64,000 nt of DNA, taken from Ruegeria halocynthiae (lineage in GTDB: Bacteria > Pseudomonadota > Alphaproteobacteria > Rhodobacterales > Rhodobacteraceae). How positions within the stretch are numbered: the stretch's first letter is position 1; each line of letters opens with the position of its first letter. The position numbers were made by a program, and so were the translations under genes. The stretch is from assembly GCF_900106805.1 (NCBI RefSeq), contig NZ_FNNP01000001.1, forward strand, positions 1,426,001 through 1,490,000, given 5' to 3'. Below, piece by piece: positions 44,040 through 53,133 of the stretch. The notes under the pieces were generated by a model, which ran no database searches, had not been told where the DNA came from, and was given only the letters and a program-made list of their open reading frames with translations.

Positions 44040-44945
44040 CTATTGTAACTGAAGCTTGCGCGCCTCGGTTCTCGCCAGTTTCACCAACTCTTGCACAAAG
44101 GGTTTTTCAAGGTCGTCAGACCGCACGGCAGCATACAGACTGCGGGTGATCCCATCTTTGGTGAGCGGTCGAGTCACATAATCCGAGTTGTACTTTACCT
44201 CGCGCACAACCCAATCCGGCAAAACCGATATACCCCGGTTGGACGCCACCAACAGAAGGATCACCGCCGTCAGTTCGACCTGACGGATCGTGGCAGGTTC
44301 AACGCGCGCCGGGATCAGCAACTGGCTGAATAAATCCAGACGTGTCCGTTCAACCGGGTAGGTGATCAGTGTCTGGCCCCGAAAGTCCTCGGCATCGATG
44401 AATGGTTTTTCGGCCAACGGATGCGACGATGCCGCAACAAAAACGGCCTGATAGTCGAACAATTCGATGAACTCGACGCCCGGCAGGTTTTCGGGGTCGG
44501 ACGAAACCACCAGATCAACCTCTTCTTTTTGCAGCGCAGGCAGGGCATCGAAGGCAAGGCCGGGACGTATGTCCACATCGACGTCGGACCACGACTTACG
44601 AAACGCTTCGAGCACCGGAAACAGCCATTCAAAACAGGCGTGGCACTCGATTGCGATATGCATCCGGCCAGTGCGCCCGGCGCGGAGCGAAGAAAACTCT
44701 TCCTGCATCGCCTCGACCTGCGGCAATATCTGCTCGGCCAGCCGCAACAGGCGCAGACCGGCTGCAGACAGCTTCATCGGCTTGGATCGACGCAGGAACA
44801 ATTCGACCCCGGCCTGATCTTCCAATCCTTTGATCTGATGGCTAAGTGCGGATTGCGTAATATTCAATTGATCCGCCGCACGCGCCAGACCACCACATTC
44901 ATGAATGGCTTTGATCGTCCGCAAGTGGCGAAACTCGATATGCAT
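44040..44945 (-). CDS. metR: LysR-family regulator, MetR-like
   Basis: 301 residues: an N-terminal helix-turn-helix (HLRTIKAIHECGGLARAADQL in part, then NITQSALSHQIKGLEDQ) and a LysR effector domain (LHIAIECHACFEWLFP-like segment MHIAIECHACFEW, SNRGISVLPDWVV). The CHACFEW segment and the divergent position to metF mark it as MetR, the homocysteine-responsive activator of methionine biosynthesis genes. It is divergent from metF with a 94-base gap that holds a LysR-type dyad. Confidence 0.85.
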   Translation of the reverse strand: MHIEFRHLRTIKAIHECGGLARAADQLNITQSALSHQIKGLEDQAGVELFLRRSKPMKLSAAGLRLLRLAEQILPQVEAMQEEFSSLRAGRTGRMHIAIECHACFEWLFPVLEAFRKSWSDVDVDIRPGLAFDALPALQKEEVDLVVSSDPENLPGVEFIELFDYQAVFVAASSHPLAEKPFIDAEDFRGQTLITYPVERTRLDLFSQLLIPARVEPATIRQVELTAVILLLVASNRGISVLPDWVVREVKYNSDYVTRPLTKDGITRSLYAAVRSDDLEKPFVQELVKLARTEARKLQLQ

Positions 44946-44962
44946 TACCCATCCAATTCATG

Positions 44963-44976
44963 TTGTTGTTGAACAA
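44963..44976. promoter_or_regulatory. LysR-type dyad TTGTTGTTGAACAA between metR and metF
   Basis: TTGTT and AACAA face each other across GTTG, which includes the T-N11-A spacing expected of LysR-family sites. It lies 18 bases before metR and 64 before metF, fitting autoregulation of metR and activation of metF. It does not match the E. coli MetR consensus (TGAA-N5-TTCA) exactly. Confidence 0.4.
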
Positions 44977-45039
44977 TATGAGTTTGTCTCACAGAGCCCC
45001 AGATGGCACAAGAGCGGAAACGACAGTTACGAGGCCACG

Positions 45040-45906
45040 ATGACCAAGCCAGAGATTTCATTCGAGTTCTTTCCGCCCCAAACGCTGGAGGCCTCATTCC
45101 GTCTGTGGGATACGGTACAGACGCTGGCTCCGTTGAACCCGCGCTTTGTATCCGTCACCTATGGCGCGGGCGGCACCACCCGAGAGCTGACGCGCGATGC
45201 AGTTGCAACCTTGCATAAATCCTCGGGCCTACCTGTCGCCGCGCATCTGACCTGTGTCGATGCCTCTCGGCAAGAAACCCTTGAGATCGCTGATACCTTC
45301 GCGCGTGCAGGTGTTCAGGATATCGTGGCCCTGCGAGGGGATCCGCCAAAAGGTAAAGACCGCTTCGAACCCCATCCTGAAGGTTTCGCCAATTCGGTCG
45401 AACTGATATCTGCGCTGGCAGAAACCGAGATGTTCAGCATTCGTGTCGGTGCCTACCCCGACATCCACCCCGAGGCACAAAGCGCCCGCTCTGATGTTGA
45501 CTGGCTGAAAGCCAAATTGGATGCAGGCGCGGACGAAGCGTTGACCCAGTTCTTTTTTGAGGCCGAAACCTTCTTTCGATTCCGCGACGCCTGCGAAAAA
45601 GCAGGGATCGATAAACCCATCGTTCCCGGAATTCTGCCAATCGAAAACTGGAAAGGCGCGCGCAATTTCGCAAAACGCTGTGGTACGCATATTCCCGATT
45701 GGGTCGAAAACGCGTTTGAAAAGGCGGTCCGTGACGACCGCGAAGACCTTCTGGCCACGGCGCTCTGCACCGAACTCTGCTCGGACTTGATCGAAGGCGG
45801 TGTGGACAAGCTGCATTTCTACACCCTCAACCGCCCCGAACTAACCCGGGATGTCTGCTTTGCATTGGGTATTACACCTCAGACAGAGCTGCAGAACGTT
45901 GCCTGA
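45040..45906 (+). CDS. metF: Methylenetetrahydrofolate reductase
   Basis: Reduces 5,10-methylene-THF to 5-methyl-THF, the methyl donor for methionine synthesis. 288 residues from the ATG at 45040; an upstream frame beginning at 44905 would add 45 unconserved residues through the promoter. SFEFFPPQ at the N-terminus with the catalytic Glu, VTYGAGGTTRE, LRGDPPKG and TQFFFEAETFFRF are the FAD/substrate motifs. Likely activated by the divergent MetR. A short imperfect hairpin (45914-45944) follows the gene. Confidence 0.95.
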   Translation: MTKPEISFEFFPPQTLEASFRLWDTVQTLAPLNPRFVSVTYGAGGTTRELTRDAVATLHKSSGLPVAAHLTCVDASRQETLEIADTFARAGVQDIVALRGDPPKGKDRFEPHPEGFANSVELISALAETEMFSIRVGAYPDIHPEAQSARSDVDWLKAKLDAGADEALTQFFFEAETFFRFRDACEKAGIDKPIVPGILPIENWKGARNFAKRCGTHIPDWVENAFEKAVRDDREDLLATALCTELCSDLIEGGVDKLHFYTLNRPELTRDVCFALGITPQTELQNVA

Positions 45907-46107
45907 ATCCAGATTTCCCGGCGGTGTCGTAATCGCCGGGGAAACGGTGAGTGACCACGCCTGCCGTCCCTAACCACCGCACAAGCGACAATCTCGACGT
46001 GAACTTAGAAACTGTTGCTGGTACTTAGCCCAATACCCTAAAAAATTTGACAAAAACGTGACTGCTGGCAATCTGACTCCAGTGTAGTTTTGACGAGTGT
46101 TTTGAGT

Positions 46108-46770
46108 ATGGAGCCAGTGAGCAAAATAAAGGCTCGGGCCGAAGCGTTGCAGGTTCTTGGCCTGCTCCCGGGCGCGAAGGCAAACGAGATACGTGAGGCT
46201 TGGCGCAAGGTCGCCTTTCATGACCATCCCGATCATACCGGCGGCGATTACTCAGGGTTTTCACAAGCCAAAGCTGCCTATGATTTCTTGCGCCGCGAAG
46301 GAATGACCCGCACGGGATCTTCGGATACTTCCGTGCCACGTCGCCCACGCCTGAAGAAACGCATCATAGAACTGGCAGCTGAAGAGATCAAAGCCTGCCA
46401 TGATCTGTTGAACCCTGGCCGTACGCTGGCAGATTTCTCTAATCCGGAGAGGTCCGGCCCAACCGATGGTGCTGACACCGCTTCAGACCATGTGCCTGAT
46501 GCGATCGGATGTTTCGGACGCGATCTGACCTATTTCGTCGCCTCCCCGGTCTGCGAAGGTGCAAATCGCGTTGCATTGCCAACGTCGGTACTGGCCAGCT
46601 GCCGAAAAGCAGAGACCGAGGTCGTGACCTTTCGATCCAAGGGTTCAGGCTCGGGTGAAATTATCATTCCCGACCCGATACGAGAGCGAAAATTTCCCGG
46701 CGCCACGAGCGTGAGAATTCGCTTTAAGGCGGATCAAGAGATGCGGGACATGTTCGAATTGGCGGGGTGA
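46108..46770 (+). CDS. J-domain protein
   Basis: About 220 residues from the ATG at 46108 (a TTG at 46090 is the alternative). Residues 10-65 form a DnaJ-like J domain: ALQVLGLLPGAKANEIREAWRKVA in part and DHPDHTGGD, which contains the HPD motif that stimulates DnaK-type ATPases. The remaining 150 residues show no zinc-finger or Gly/Phe region and resemble no known domain; they end FKADQEMRDMFELAG. A TTGACA at 46047 could be the -35 element. Specialised co-chaperone, client unknown. A bidirectional terminator follows. Confidence 0.8.
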   Translation: MEPVSKIKARAEALQVLGLLPGAKANEIREAWRKVAFHDHPDHTGGDYSGFSQAKAAYDFLRREGMTRTGSSDTSVPRRPRLKKRIIELAAEEIKACHDLLNPGRTLADFSNPERSGPTDGADTASDHVPDAIGCFGRDLTYFVASPVCEGANRVALPTSVLASCRKAETEVVTFRSKGSGSGEIIIPDPIRERKFPGATSVRIRFKADQEMRDMFELAG

Positions 46771-46787
46771 GAGAACCCGCCAGCGAA

Positions 46788-46817
46788 AAAGCCCGGCCTC
46801 AGAGACCGGGCTTTCTT
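46788..46817. terminator. Bidirectional intrinsic terminator
   Basis: AAAGCCCGG (46788-46796) pairs with CCGGGCTTT (46806-46814), nine-base loop. Followed by CTT on the plus strand and, on the minus strand, by TTTTTC. It serves both the J-domain gene and the convergent YHS gene. Confidence 0.9.
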
Positions 46818-46830
46818 GCATCCAACAGAA

Positions 46831-47349
46831 TCAGTTTGAGATCGGGCCATCTGACGTGAATTTCGGGATCACACTGGTCGAGGCGGCATCAGCCTCGATA
46901 CCCGGCCAATTGCCTTCCGCCAGATTGATGTTGCCGGGAACGTCTTCTTCCCAAAAACCAGCAACGACATCGGTGATGTTCAGATACAGCTTGTCATCGA
47001 CGATCCGCCACAGGTTCGGGTTGGCGGGAACCTTGCCGCCCTTAGATACACCATAGGCGCAGTGGCCATCATATTGTGGTGCATAATGGGCGGGATTCTC
47101 AAGGAACTTGTCGCGGTTTTCCTCGGTCGCGAAAGCCCAGGTTGCGCCATTGTATTCTGCGGTGATGTCATTGCGGCCACGAACGGGCGCGGGCTGCGAT
47201 TGACCTACGGAGACCTGATTCAGGCCGCGATAGGCAACGACGTCGTACCCTGACACAGCAAACCCGGTGCCATCAACATATTGATCGCCGGCAAAAGCGG
47301 GCATGGCAAAGGCCATCGTCGCGGCAAGGGTCAGCGCAAAGCGTTTCAT
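46831..47349 (-). CDS. Periplasmic YHS-domain protein
   Basis: 172 residues from the ATG at 47349, which has GAGGA nine bases upstream. A signal peptide (MKRFALTLAATMAFAMPAFA) directs export. The YHS-like domain follows, with GYDVVAYRGLN near 34 and EYNGATWAFATEENRDKFLENPAHYAPQY, then GHCAYGVSKGGK. The family is known as 'YHS domain (seleno)protein' because some members carry selenocysteine; this one has ordinary Cys. YHS domains can bind metals, copper in particular, but the role of this group is not established. Confidence 0.85.
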   Translation of the reverse strand: MKRFALTLAATMAFAMPAFAGDQYVDGTGFAVSGYDVVAYRGLNQVSVGQSQPAPVRGRNDITAEYNGATWAFATEENRDKFLENPAHYAPQYDGHCAYGVSKGGKVPANPNLWRIVDDKLYLNITDVVAGFWEEDVPGNINLAEGNWPGIEADAASTSVIPKFTSDGPISN

Positions 47350-47592
47350 GTGATTTGTCCTCATGTCCTATCGGTTACTGGGCACCCGAACTGCGGGCCT
47401 GTTCAGACAATAGGTAATTTTGGGCTGGCGCGAAGGCCCGCTCGCGCCGCTGTGAAAATGAACGAGGAATTGTGAGGCGTACCGGGCGGATTGTTACAAA
47501 TTTCTCGCTGCGTTCGGGGTTGGACTTTAAGTTCTGCAACATTAGCTGTGACAACAGCGGTCCATTGGCCGGTAACGCAGGAAAGGCACGAA

Positions 47593-48468
47593 ATGAGCGA
47601 AGAATCGACCTATACCCCTCCGAAGGTTTGGACATGGGACAGCGAAAGCGGCGGCCAATTTGCCAATATCAACCGGCCCATTGCCGGTGCCACTCATGAC
47701 AAAGACCTTCCAATAGGGAAGCATCCTTTGCAGCTTTATTCTCTGGCGACACCCAACGGCGTTAAGGTCACCGTTATGCTCGAAGAATTGCTGGCGCTTG
47801 GCCACACAGGTGCCGAGTACAACGCGTGGCTCGTCAATATCGGCGAAGGGGATCAGTTCAGCGCAGGCTTTGTCGGTGCCAATCCCAACTCGAAAATCCC
47901 GGCGCTGTGGGATCGTTCTGGTGAAACCCCAGTGCGTGTGTTCGAAAGCGCCTCGATCCTTTTCCACTTAGCCGAGAAATTCGGTGAGTTCCTGCCCAAA
48001 AGCGGTGCCGAGCGGACTGAGGTGATGAACTGGGTGTTCTGGCAGATGGGCAGCGCGCCATATCTGGGCGGTGGTTTTGGTCACTTCTACGCCTATGCGC
48101 CCGAAAAATGGCAATACCCGATTGACCGTTTCGCGATGGAAGCCAAACGCCAGTTGGACGTTCTGGATCGGGAATTGGCCGAAAAAACCTATATCGCGGG
48201 CGAAGACTATACGATTGCCGACATGGCGATCTGGCCGTGGTACGGGCAACTGGTTCTGGGCCGCCTGTACGATGCGGCAGAATTCCTCGATGTCGAAAGC
48301 TATAAGAACGTAATGCGATGGGCCAAAGCAATCGACGCGCGCCCGGCGGTTCAGCGTGGCCGGATGGTCAACCGTCCCTTTGGCGAACCGCATACGCAAT
48401 TGCATGAACGCCACGACGCAAGCGACTTTGAAACGCGCACACAGGACAAATTGGAAGCGGCAGACTAA
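47593..48468 (+). CDS. yghU: Glutathione S-transferase family disulfide reductase, YghU-like
   Basis: 291 residues from the ATG at 47593. The N-terminal extension (to about 45) and the thioredoxin-fold domain (LQLYSLATPNGVKVTVMLEEL, NPNSKIPALWD, FESASILFHLAEKFG) match YghU of E. coli, which uses two glutathione molecules to reduce disulfides such as 2-hydroxyethyl disulfide. The C-terminal helical domain holds LAEKTYIAGEDYTIADMAIWPW. An upstream in-frame ATG (47491) gives an unconserved extension. Single gene, convergent with the SseB-like gene. Confidence 0.88.
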   Translation: MSEESTYTPPKVWTWDSESGGQFANINRPIAGATHDKDLPIGKHPLQLYSLATPNGVKVTVMLEELLALGHTGAEYNAWLVNIGEGDQFSAGFVGANPNSKIPALWDRSGETPVRVFESASILFHLAEKFGEFLPKSGAERTEVMNWVFWQMGSAPYLGGGFGHFYAYAPEKWQYPIDRFAMEAKRQLDVLDRELAEKTYIAGEDYTIADMAIWPWYGQLVLGRLYDAAEFLDVESYKNVMRWAKAIDARPAVQRGRMVNRPFGEPHTQLHERHDASDFETRTQDKLEAAD

Positions 48469-48477
48469 CGCCCTTGG

Positions 48478-49266
48478 TTACTTCAGGATTGGGGGCCGCT
48501 CGGGATCACTACCCGGAGCGACCCTTTCAATATGGGGCTTCTGTGGCTGAGGTAAATCGAACCGAAGTCCGGCCTTGGCCAGCGCGGTGGCGGCCGGCTC
48601 GTCCGCTTCAAAGAAACCGACATCCAGTGCGCCCGCCTCAATCCCCGAAAAGGTCAGAGCCTCAGAGACAGCGCGCGCCAGCGCAGACTGCGCGTCTTCA
48701 ACCGCCGAGACAAAACCCAAAAGGTGGCCCCGACCACCATCCTCGGTCTTCGTTCCAACCAGAAAGGCCGCTGAGGCGAGGCCTGCCGCCGTCGCCAGCT
48801 TGGCATCAAGCGCAGTCAGCAAATTGTCTGGCAAACCTGTGGGCGGGTGAAATTCAGCCAACCGTTGCCGCACCTCTTGCGGGCCGTGCTGCAGCGTGCT
48901 GGACAACCAGCCCAGCGCCTCGGCCGGGATCAACATCGACGACGGCGCAGTCTCGAGGTTCAGGCCCAACCCGACCCCCTGACCTGATAACATTCCGGAT
49001 AAAACACGCCCTGACAGAGCGACATACGGAACTGGACACCCTGCGAATTCTGCCATTCGTTCCTCAAGATCGAAGACCAGCACGAAACGGCCATCAGCCA
49101 CATCGAATAGTTCCGGGGAAATATTCTCGTCCTGGGCCTCTTCAGTGAGCATCAGAAACAACTCGCTATCGGCAAGCCGTTCAAAGAACCGCAATCGCGC
49201 CGTATCGTCTTGTGGGGCTGCCTGCATCGCGGCATGTGCAGCATCCAGGGCGGTGGTCTCAGTCAT
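48478..49266 (-). CDS. SseB-family protein
   Basis: 262 residues, cytoplasmic. The SseB N-terminal domain covers about 1-125 (ERLADSELFLMLTEEAQ and FVLVFDLEERMAEFAG are its marks). The second half is Ala/Leu-rich (LATAAGLASAAFLVGTK, VEDAQSALARAVSEAL) and fits the SseB C-terminal domain. E. coli SseB was named for enhanced serine sensitivity; a mechanism is not established. The start overlaps the upstream glycosylase-like gene by eight bases, so the pair forms an operon. Confidence 0.82.
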   Translation of the reverse strand: MTETTALDAAHAAMQAAPQDDTARLRFFERLADSELFLMLTEEAQDENISPELFDVADGRFVLVFDLEERMAEFAGCPVPYVALSGRVLSGMLSGQGVGLGLNLETAPSSMLIPAEALGWLSSTLQHGPQEVRQRLAEFHPPTGLPDNLLTALDAKLATAAGLASAAFLVGTKTEDGGRGHLLGFVSAVEDAQSALARAVSEALTFSGIEAGALDVGFFEADEPAATALAKAGLRFDLPQPQKPHIERVAPGSDPERPPILK

Positions 49267-49846
49267 TCAGAACCTCTTGCACCCGCTGCTGCAGAACCGG
49301 CAACAGGTCAGTTTCGAACCAGGGGTTTTTCTTTAACCAAGCCGTATTGCGCCAGGACGGGTGAGGCAAGGCAAAGACCCGCGGCGCATGGTCTCGCCAA
49401 CGGCTGACGGTTTCGGTGACCGGGGATTGCGCGCCAAGATGATATTTATGCGCGTGCCCCCCGACGAGAATCGTCAACGGCACATCGCCCAGCGCGTTCA
49501 TCACCCTGTCATGCCAGGTGCGCCCGCATATCGGAGGCGGAGGCAGATCGGCCTTGCGTTCGTTATATCCAGGAAAACAGAATGCCATCGGCACGATCGC
49601 CACTTGGGATTGGTCGTAAAACCCCTTTTCATCCAACCCCAACCAGTCCCGAAGCCGGTCTCCCGAAGGATCGGTGAAAGGCTTTCCCGATGCATGCACC
49701 CGGGCACCGGGCGCCTGCCCCGCAATCAAAATGCGCGCGCCGGGCCGAAACCAGACCACCGGCCTCGGCTTATGCGCGGTGGCGGTCTGCGCAAATCTGT
49801 CCGTGCACAGACGGCACGCTTGGATTTCCTTGGTAAGCGACATCAT
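49259..49846 (-). CDS. Uracil-DNA glycosylase family protein
   Basis: 195 residues of the UDG superfamily. Motif 1 reads IAGQAPGARVHASGKPF near 41-57 and motif 2 reads LPHPSWRN near 160; an N-terminal CRLC pair (residues 11 and 14) is seen, but the four-cysteine iron-sulfur set of family 4 is not complete. Family 1/4 enzymes remove uracil from DNA; this small subgroup has not, to my knowledge, been characterised, so activity is an inference. It is the first gene of the pair with the SseB-like gene. Confidence 0.8.
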   Translation of the reverse strand: MMSLTKEIQACRLCTDRFAQTATAHKPRPVVWFRPGARILIAGQAPGARVHASGKPFTDPSGDRLRDWLGLDEKGFYDQSQVAIVPMAFCFPGYNERKADLPPPPICGRTWHDRVMNALGDVPLTILVGGHAHKYHLGAQSPVTETVSRWRDHAPRVFALPHPSWRNTAWLKKNPWFETDLLPVLQQRVQEVLND

Positions 49847-50055
49847 AGGTCCATCGGGTTTCCGAAACTTCTATTTGAACAAGATAGGTATGGACGGCTC
49901 GTGCACAAACGAAACCTGAATTAGCAACACTTCAACGTCATATCGCCGGATGCGCATTGATCATTTGTTTCATATTTCGACATAATGTGGCCAACATGGA
50001 TCGGTAGCACTCACGCCTTCGGACCATACTGAGACGGAACGACCACAGGCCCCAC

Positions 50056-50715
50056 ATGCTGGAATTCGACAATGTCAGTAAGTCTTTCTGGACCGGAACA
50101 CGGCGCAAGGTGATTCTGGATCGGGTGTCATTCCGGGTTGAACTGGGTACGTCTCTTGGTGTTCTGGCCCCGAACGGCACCGGAAAGACCACGTTGATCA
50201 ACATGATGGCGGGTCTGGAGAAACCTGATGAAGGCGTAATCCGGCGTGACTGCCGGGTATCCTTCCCCATGGGCTTCACCGGCGGCGTGGCCAAACGCCT
50301 GTCCGCGCTGGAGAACGCGCGCTATATCGCCAAGATTTATGGCATGGACCCCGATTATGTCGAAGCCTATTGTAGCTGGTTGTGCAATCTGGGTGAGTAT
50401 TTCAGTCAGCCGGTTGGCACCTATTCGTCCGGGATGCGGGCACGGTTCACCTTTGCGCTGATGTTGGCTCTGGACTTCGACATGTACCTGATCGACGAGG
50501 GGATGCCCTCGACAACCGATGTGGAATTCAACAAGAAAGCGGGCGACATCCTGAAAGAGAAGCTGCGGACAACCACATTGGTGATCGTATCGCACAACCC
50601 TTCGATTCTTGAGAAATTCGCGCGGCAGGCTGCTGTTCTGGTGGACGGGCAGCTTTATATGTTTGAAACCTTGGAAGAGGCGAAGCAACTCTATGACTAC
50701 CAAACCCAAGGCTAG
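50056..50715 (+). CDS. kpsT: Capsular polysaccharide ABC exporter ATPase, KpsT-like
   Basis: 219 residues, the short length of the KpsT/BexA group. Walker A is PNGTGKTTLIN (about 39-49), the signature is TYSSGMRARFTFALML, and Walker B is FDMYLIDEGMPSTTD with the unusual Gly-Met after the catalytic Glu, a KpsT mark. It powers export of capsule or other group 2 polysaccharide across the inner membrane together with a KpsM permease, which is not found nearby. Its 3' end overlaps the kpsE-like gene by 23 bases. Confidence 0.88.
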   Translation: MLEFDNVSKSFWTGTRRKVILDRVSFRVELGTSLGVLAPNGTGKTTLINMMAGLEKPDEGVIRRDCRVSFPMGFTGGVAKRLSALENARYIAKIYGMDPDYVEAYCSWLCNLGEYFSQPVGTYSSGMRARFTFALMLALDFDMYLIDEGMPSTTDVEFNKKAGDILKEKLRTTTLVIVSHNPSILEKFARQAAVLVDGQLYMFETLEEAKQLYDYQTQG

Positions 50716-52279
50716 GAAATATAATCCCGACCGCGCGGCACGCGGTTCCGGCACCGCCGAGGCGCGCTCGGACGCCATTTCCCGTATCCGCAAGGCGACA
50801 CAGGGGGCGGACGCGGAGGGCGACGCCAAGCAGCCTGGCACCGAGTTGGACGCAATCAAACACGAAGGTCTTACAGGGCGGCAATTGCGTGTTGCGCGGC
50901 GGCTTGCGCATAAGAACGGGCTGGCGGCGACCTCGGATTATGATGCGGTCCGACTGTTGCGCAAAAAGGGTATCGATCCGTTTCAGCGCACCAACCTGCT
51001 GGATCTGGCGAGTTCCGGACAAAACAAGTCAACCGGTGACGACGCGGCGCAGGATAACATCAAGATAAACCTGCCTCAGACGACAAAAGAATCTCAGAAA
51101 AACCTGCCCGGCCCGGAGCTCAGCCCCGCTGAACGGCGTGAATATGAGATCGGGCAAATCCAGAAAGACATTGCCCGCCGTCGCCGCCGCAAGCTTGCGG
51201 CATTGTTCGCGCGATTGGCCGTTTTTGTCATTCTGCCTACGTTCATTGTGGGATATTATTTTTATCGCGTCGCAACGCCCATGTATGCCAGCGACTCGGT
51301 GTTTTCGATCCTGCAAGCCGACGGTGGCGGGGCATCTTTTGGTGGTTTTCTGGCAGGTACCCAGTTTGCCACAGCGCAGGATTCCGTTGCCACGCAGGAG
51401 TTTCTGGAATCCAAGGACGCGTTGGAAAGGCTCGAGCGGGATGTCGGGTTTGCCGAATTCTTTCAGCAAGATGGCATGGATCCGATCCAGCGGTTGCCCG
51501 CCAATGCAACGCTTGAAGAAGCCTACAAACTATTTAGTCGCATGATCACAATAGGATATGACCCCAGCGACGGTGTCATCCGTATGGAGGTTGTAGCCCC
51601 AAGCCCCGAAATTTCAGTCGATTGGTCCAAACGGCTTATATCCTACGCTGAAGAGCGGATTAATGGTCTGACCGAATTGAAACGCGAAGACCAGATGCGC
51701 GACGCTCTGTCGAGTTTTGAGGCCGCGCAAGAGGCACGCAGACAGGCGCAGGAAGACCTGATCGAACTGCAGTTGCAGGGGGCCGTACTCGACCCGCAAA
51801 GCGTGATCGCCAGCCTGCGCGGCAGGATCGATCAGTTTGAAATTGAGCTACAGGACAGAGAACTTCAACTGGCCGCCCTTCTCGATAACTCGCGCCCCAA
51901 CAGTGCCAAGGTAGAGGGTACCCGCGCGGATATCGAACGGCTTGAGGCGGTTTTAGCAGAGTTGAATGCCGAGATGCTGGATGCCTCGGCGGGCGAAAAC
52001 TCGCTTGCGCGTTTAAGCGTCCGAATTCAGATGGCACAAGCCGACCTAGCGGCCCGTGACATGATGCTGCAAACGGCAATGCAGCAAATGGAATCCACAC
52101 GAACCGAAGCCAACCGAAAAGTACGCTATCTGACCGTCTCGGTGAATCCGGTCCCAAGCCAGGAACCCAGTTATCCGCGCAAGTTCGAAAATACGATTTT
52201 GGCTTTCCTGTTATTTGCTGGTATCTACCTGATGATCTCGCTTACTGCGTCGGTCCTTCGTGAACAGGTATCCTCGTAA
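50693..52279 (+). CDS. kpsE: Capsule polysaccharide export inner-membrane protein, KpsE/BexC-like
   Basis: 528 residues from the ATG at 50693. A long, charged N-terminal region (about 1-165) stands before the first membrane helix (FVILPTFIVGYYFYRVAT), which is far longer than in E. coli KpsE. The periplasmic part (about 195-490) is a coiled-coil-rich PCP-family segment (SYAEERINGLTELKRED, AAQEARRQAQEDLIELQ), and a second helix lies near the C-terminus (FENTILAFLLFAGIYLMI). PCP proteins couple the ABC exporter to the outer-membrane channel. The gene overlaps kpsT and precedes kdsA by five bases. Confidence 0.87.
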   Translation: MTTKPKARKYNPDRAARGSGTAEARSDAISRIRKATQGADAEGDAKQPGTELDAIKHEGLTGRQLRVARRLAHKNGLAATSDYDAVRLLRKKGIDPFQRTNLLDLASSGQNKSTGDDAAQDNIKINLPQTTKESQKNLPGPELSPAERREYEIGQIQKDIARRRRRKLAALFARLAVFVILPTFIVGYYFYRVATPMYASDSVFSILQADGGGASFGGFLAGTQFATAQDSVATQEFLESKDALERLERDVGFAEFFQQDGMDPIQRLPANATLEEAYKLFSRMITIGYDPSDGVIRMEVVAPSPEISVDWSKRLISYAEERINGLTELKREDQMRDALSSFEAAQEARRQAQEDLIELQLQGAVLDPQSVIASLRGRIDQFEIELQDRELQLAALLDNSRPNSAKVEGTRADIERLEAVLAELNAEMLDASAGENSLARLSVRIQMAQADLAARDMMLQTAMQQMESTRTEANRKVRYLTVSVNPVPSQEPSYPRKFENTILAFLLFAGIYLMISLTASVLREQVSS

Positions 52280-52284
52280 GACTC

Positions 52285-53118
52285 ATGAAACATGTAAAAA
52301 TCGCCGATCTGACGGTTGGCAACGACCTTCCGCTGACCATCATCGCTGGCCCCTGCCAGCTTGAGACTGCCGATCATGCCCAGATGATCGCAGGCACCAT
52401 GAAAGAGGCCTGCGACGCCGCCGGGGCGCAGTATGTCTTCAAGGCCTCATATGACAAAGCAAACCGGACATCATTGTCCGGCAAGCGCGGCTTGGGTATC
52501 GATTCCGGATTGCAGGTGTTGGACGACATCCGCAAGACGATGGGTATTCCCGTCCTGACTGATGTACATACTGAAGCCCAATGCGCGATTGCTGCCGAGG
52601 CGGTTGACGTCCTCCAGATCCCCGCTTTCCTATGCCGCCAAACGGATATGTTGCTGGCTGCTGGCAATTCAGGTGCTGTTATCAACGTCAAGAAGGGACA
52701 GTTTCTTGCGCCCTGGGAAATGCCCAATATCGTTTCCAAGATTGAGAGCACAGGAAATCAAAATATCCTGCTAACTGAGCGCGGCACATCGTTTGGCTAC
52801 AACACGTTGGTTGCTGACATGCGTTCTTTGCCGCAAATGGCAAAAACTGGTTATCCGGTTGTGATGGACGCCACCCATTCGGTACAGCAGCCCGGCGGGC
52901 AAGGTGGCTCATCCGGTGGGCAGCGAGAATTTGCACCTGTGATGGCGCGTGCAGCAGTTGCAGTTGGCGCGGCTGCTGTTTTCATGGAAACCCACCAGGA
53001 TCCAGATAACGCACCCTGTGATGGTCCCAACATGATTTACCTCGACCAAATGGGCGACCTCATTGACACTTTGATGCGCTTCGATGCGCTCGCCAAAGAA
53101 AACCCCATTCAGATTTAA
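52285..53118 (+). CDS. kdsA: 3-deoxy-8-phosphooctulonate synthase (Kdo-8-P synthase)
   Basis: Condenses arabinose-5-phosphate with phosphoenolpyruvate to Kdo-8-phosphate, needed for LPS and for the Kdo linker of exported capsules. 277 residues, usual length. IIAGPCQLE, FKASYDKANRTS, LTDVHTE and the metal/substrate region TERGTSFGYNTLVADMR are intact, and VMDATHSVQQPGG is present. The Cys in GPCQ indicates the metal-dependent class. Its place after kpsTE suggests the Kdo made here is used for capsule export. Confidence 0.96.
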   Translation: MKHVKIADLTVGNDLPLTIIAGPCQLETADHAQMIAGTMKEACDAAGAQYVFKASYDKANRTSLSGKRGLGIDSGLQVLDDIRKTMGIPVLTDVHTEAQCAIAAEAVDVLQIPAFLCRQTDMLLAAGNSGAVINVKKGQFLAPWEMPNIVSKIESTGNQNILLTERGTSFGYNTLVADMRSLPQMAKTGYPVVMDATHSVQQPGGQGGSSGGQREFAPVMARAAVAVGAAAVFMETHQDPDNAPCDGPNMIYLDQMGDLIDTLMRFDALAKENPIQI

Positions 53119-53133
53119 CGATTGAGATTTGTA

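Noticed and set aside
45914..45944. Terminator after metF
   Set aside because: TTTCCCGGCG and CGCCGGGGAAA pair with a bulge but lack a T run, so I mention it only in the metF entry.
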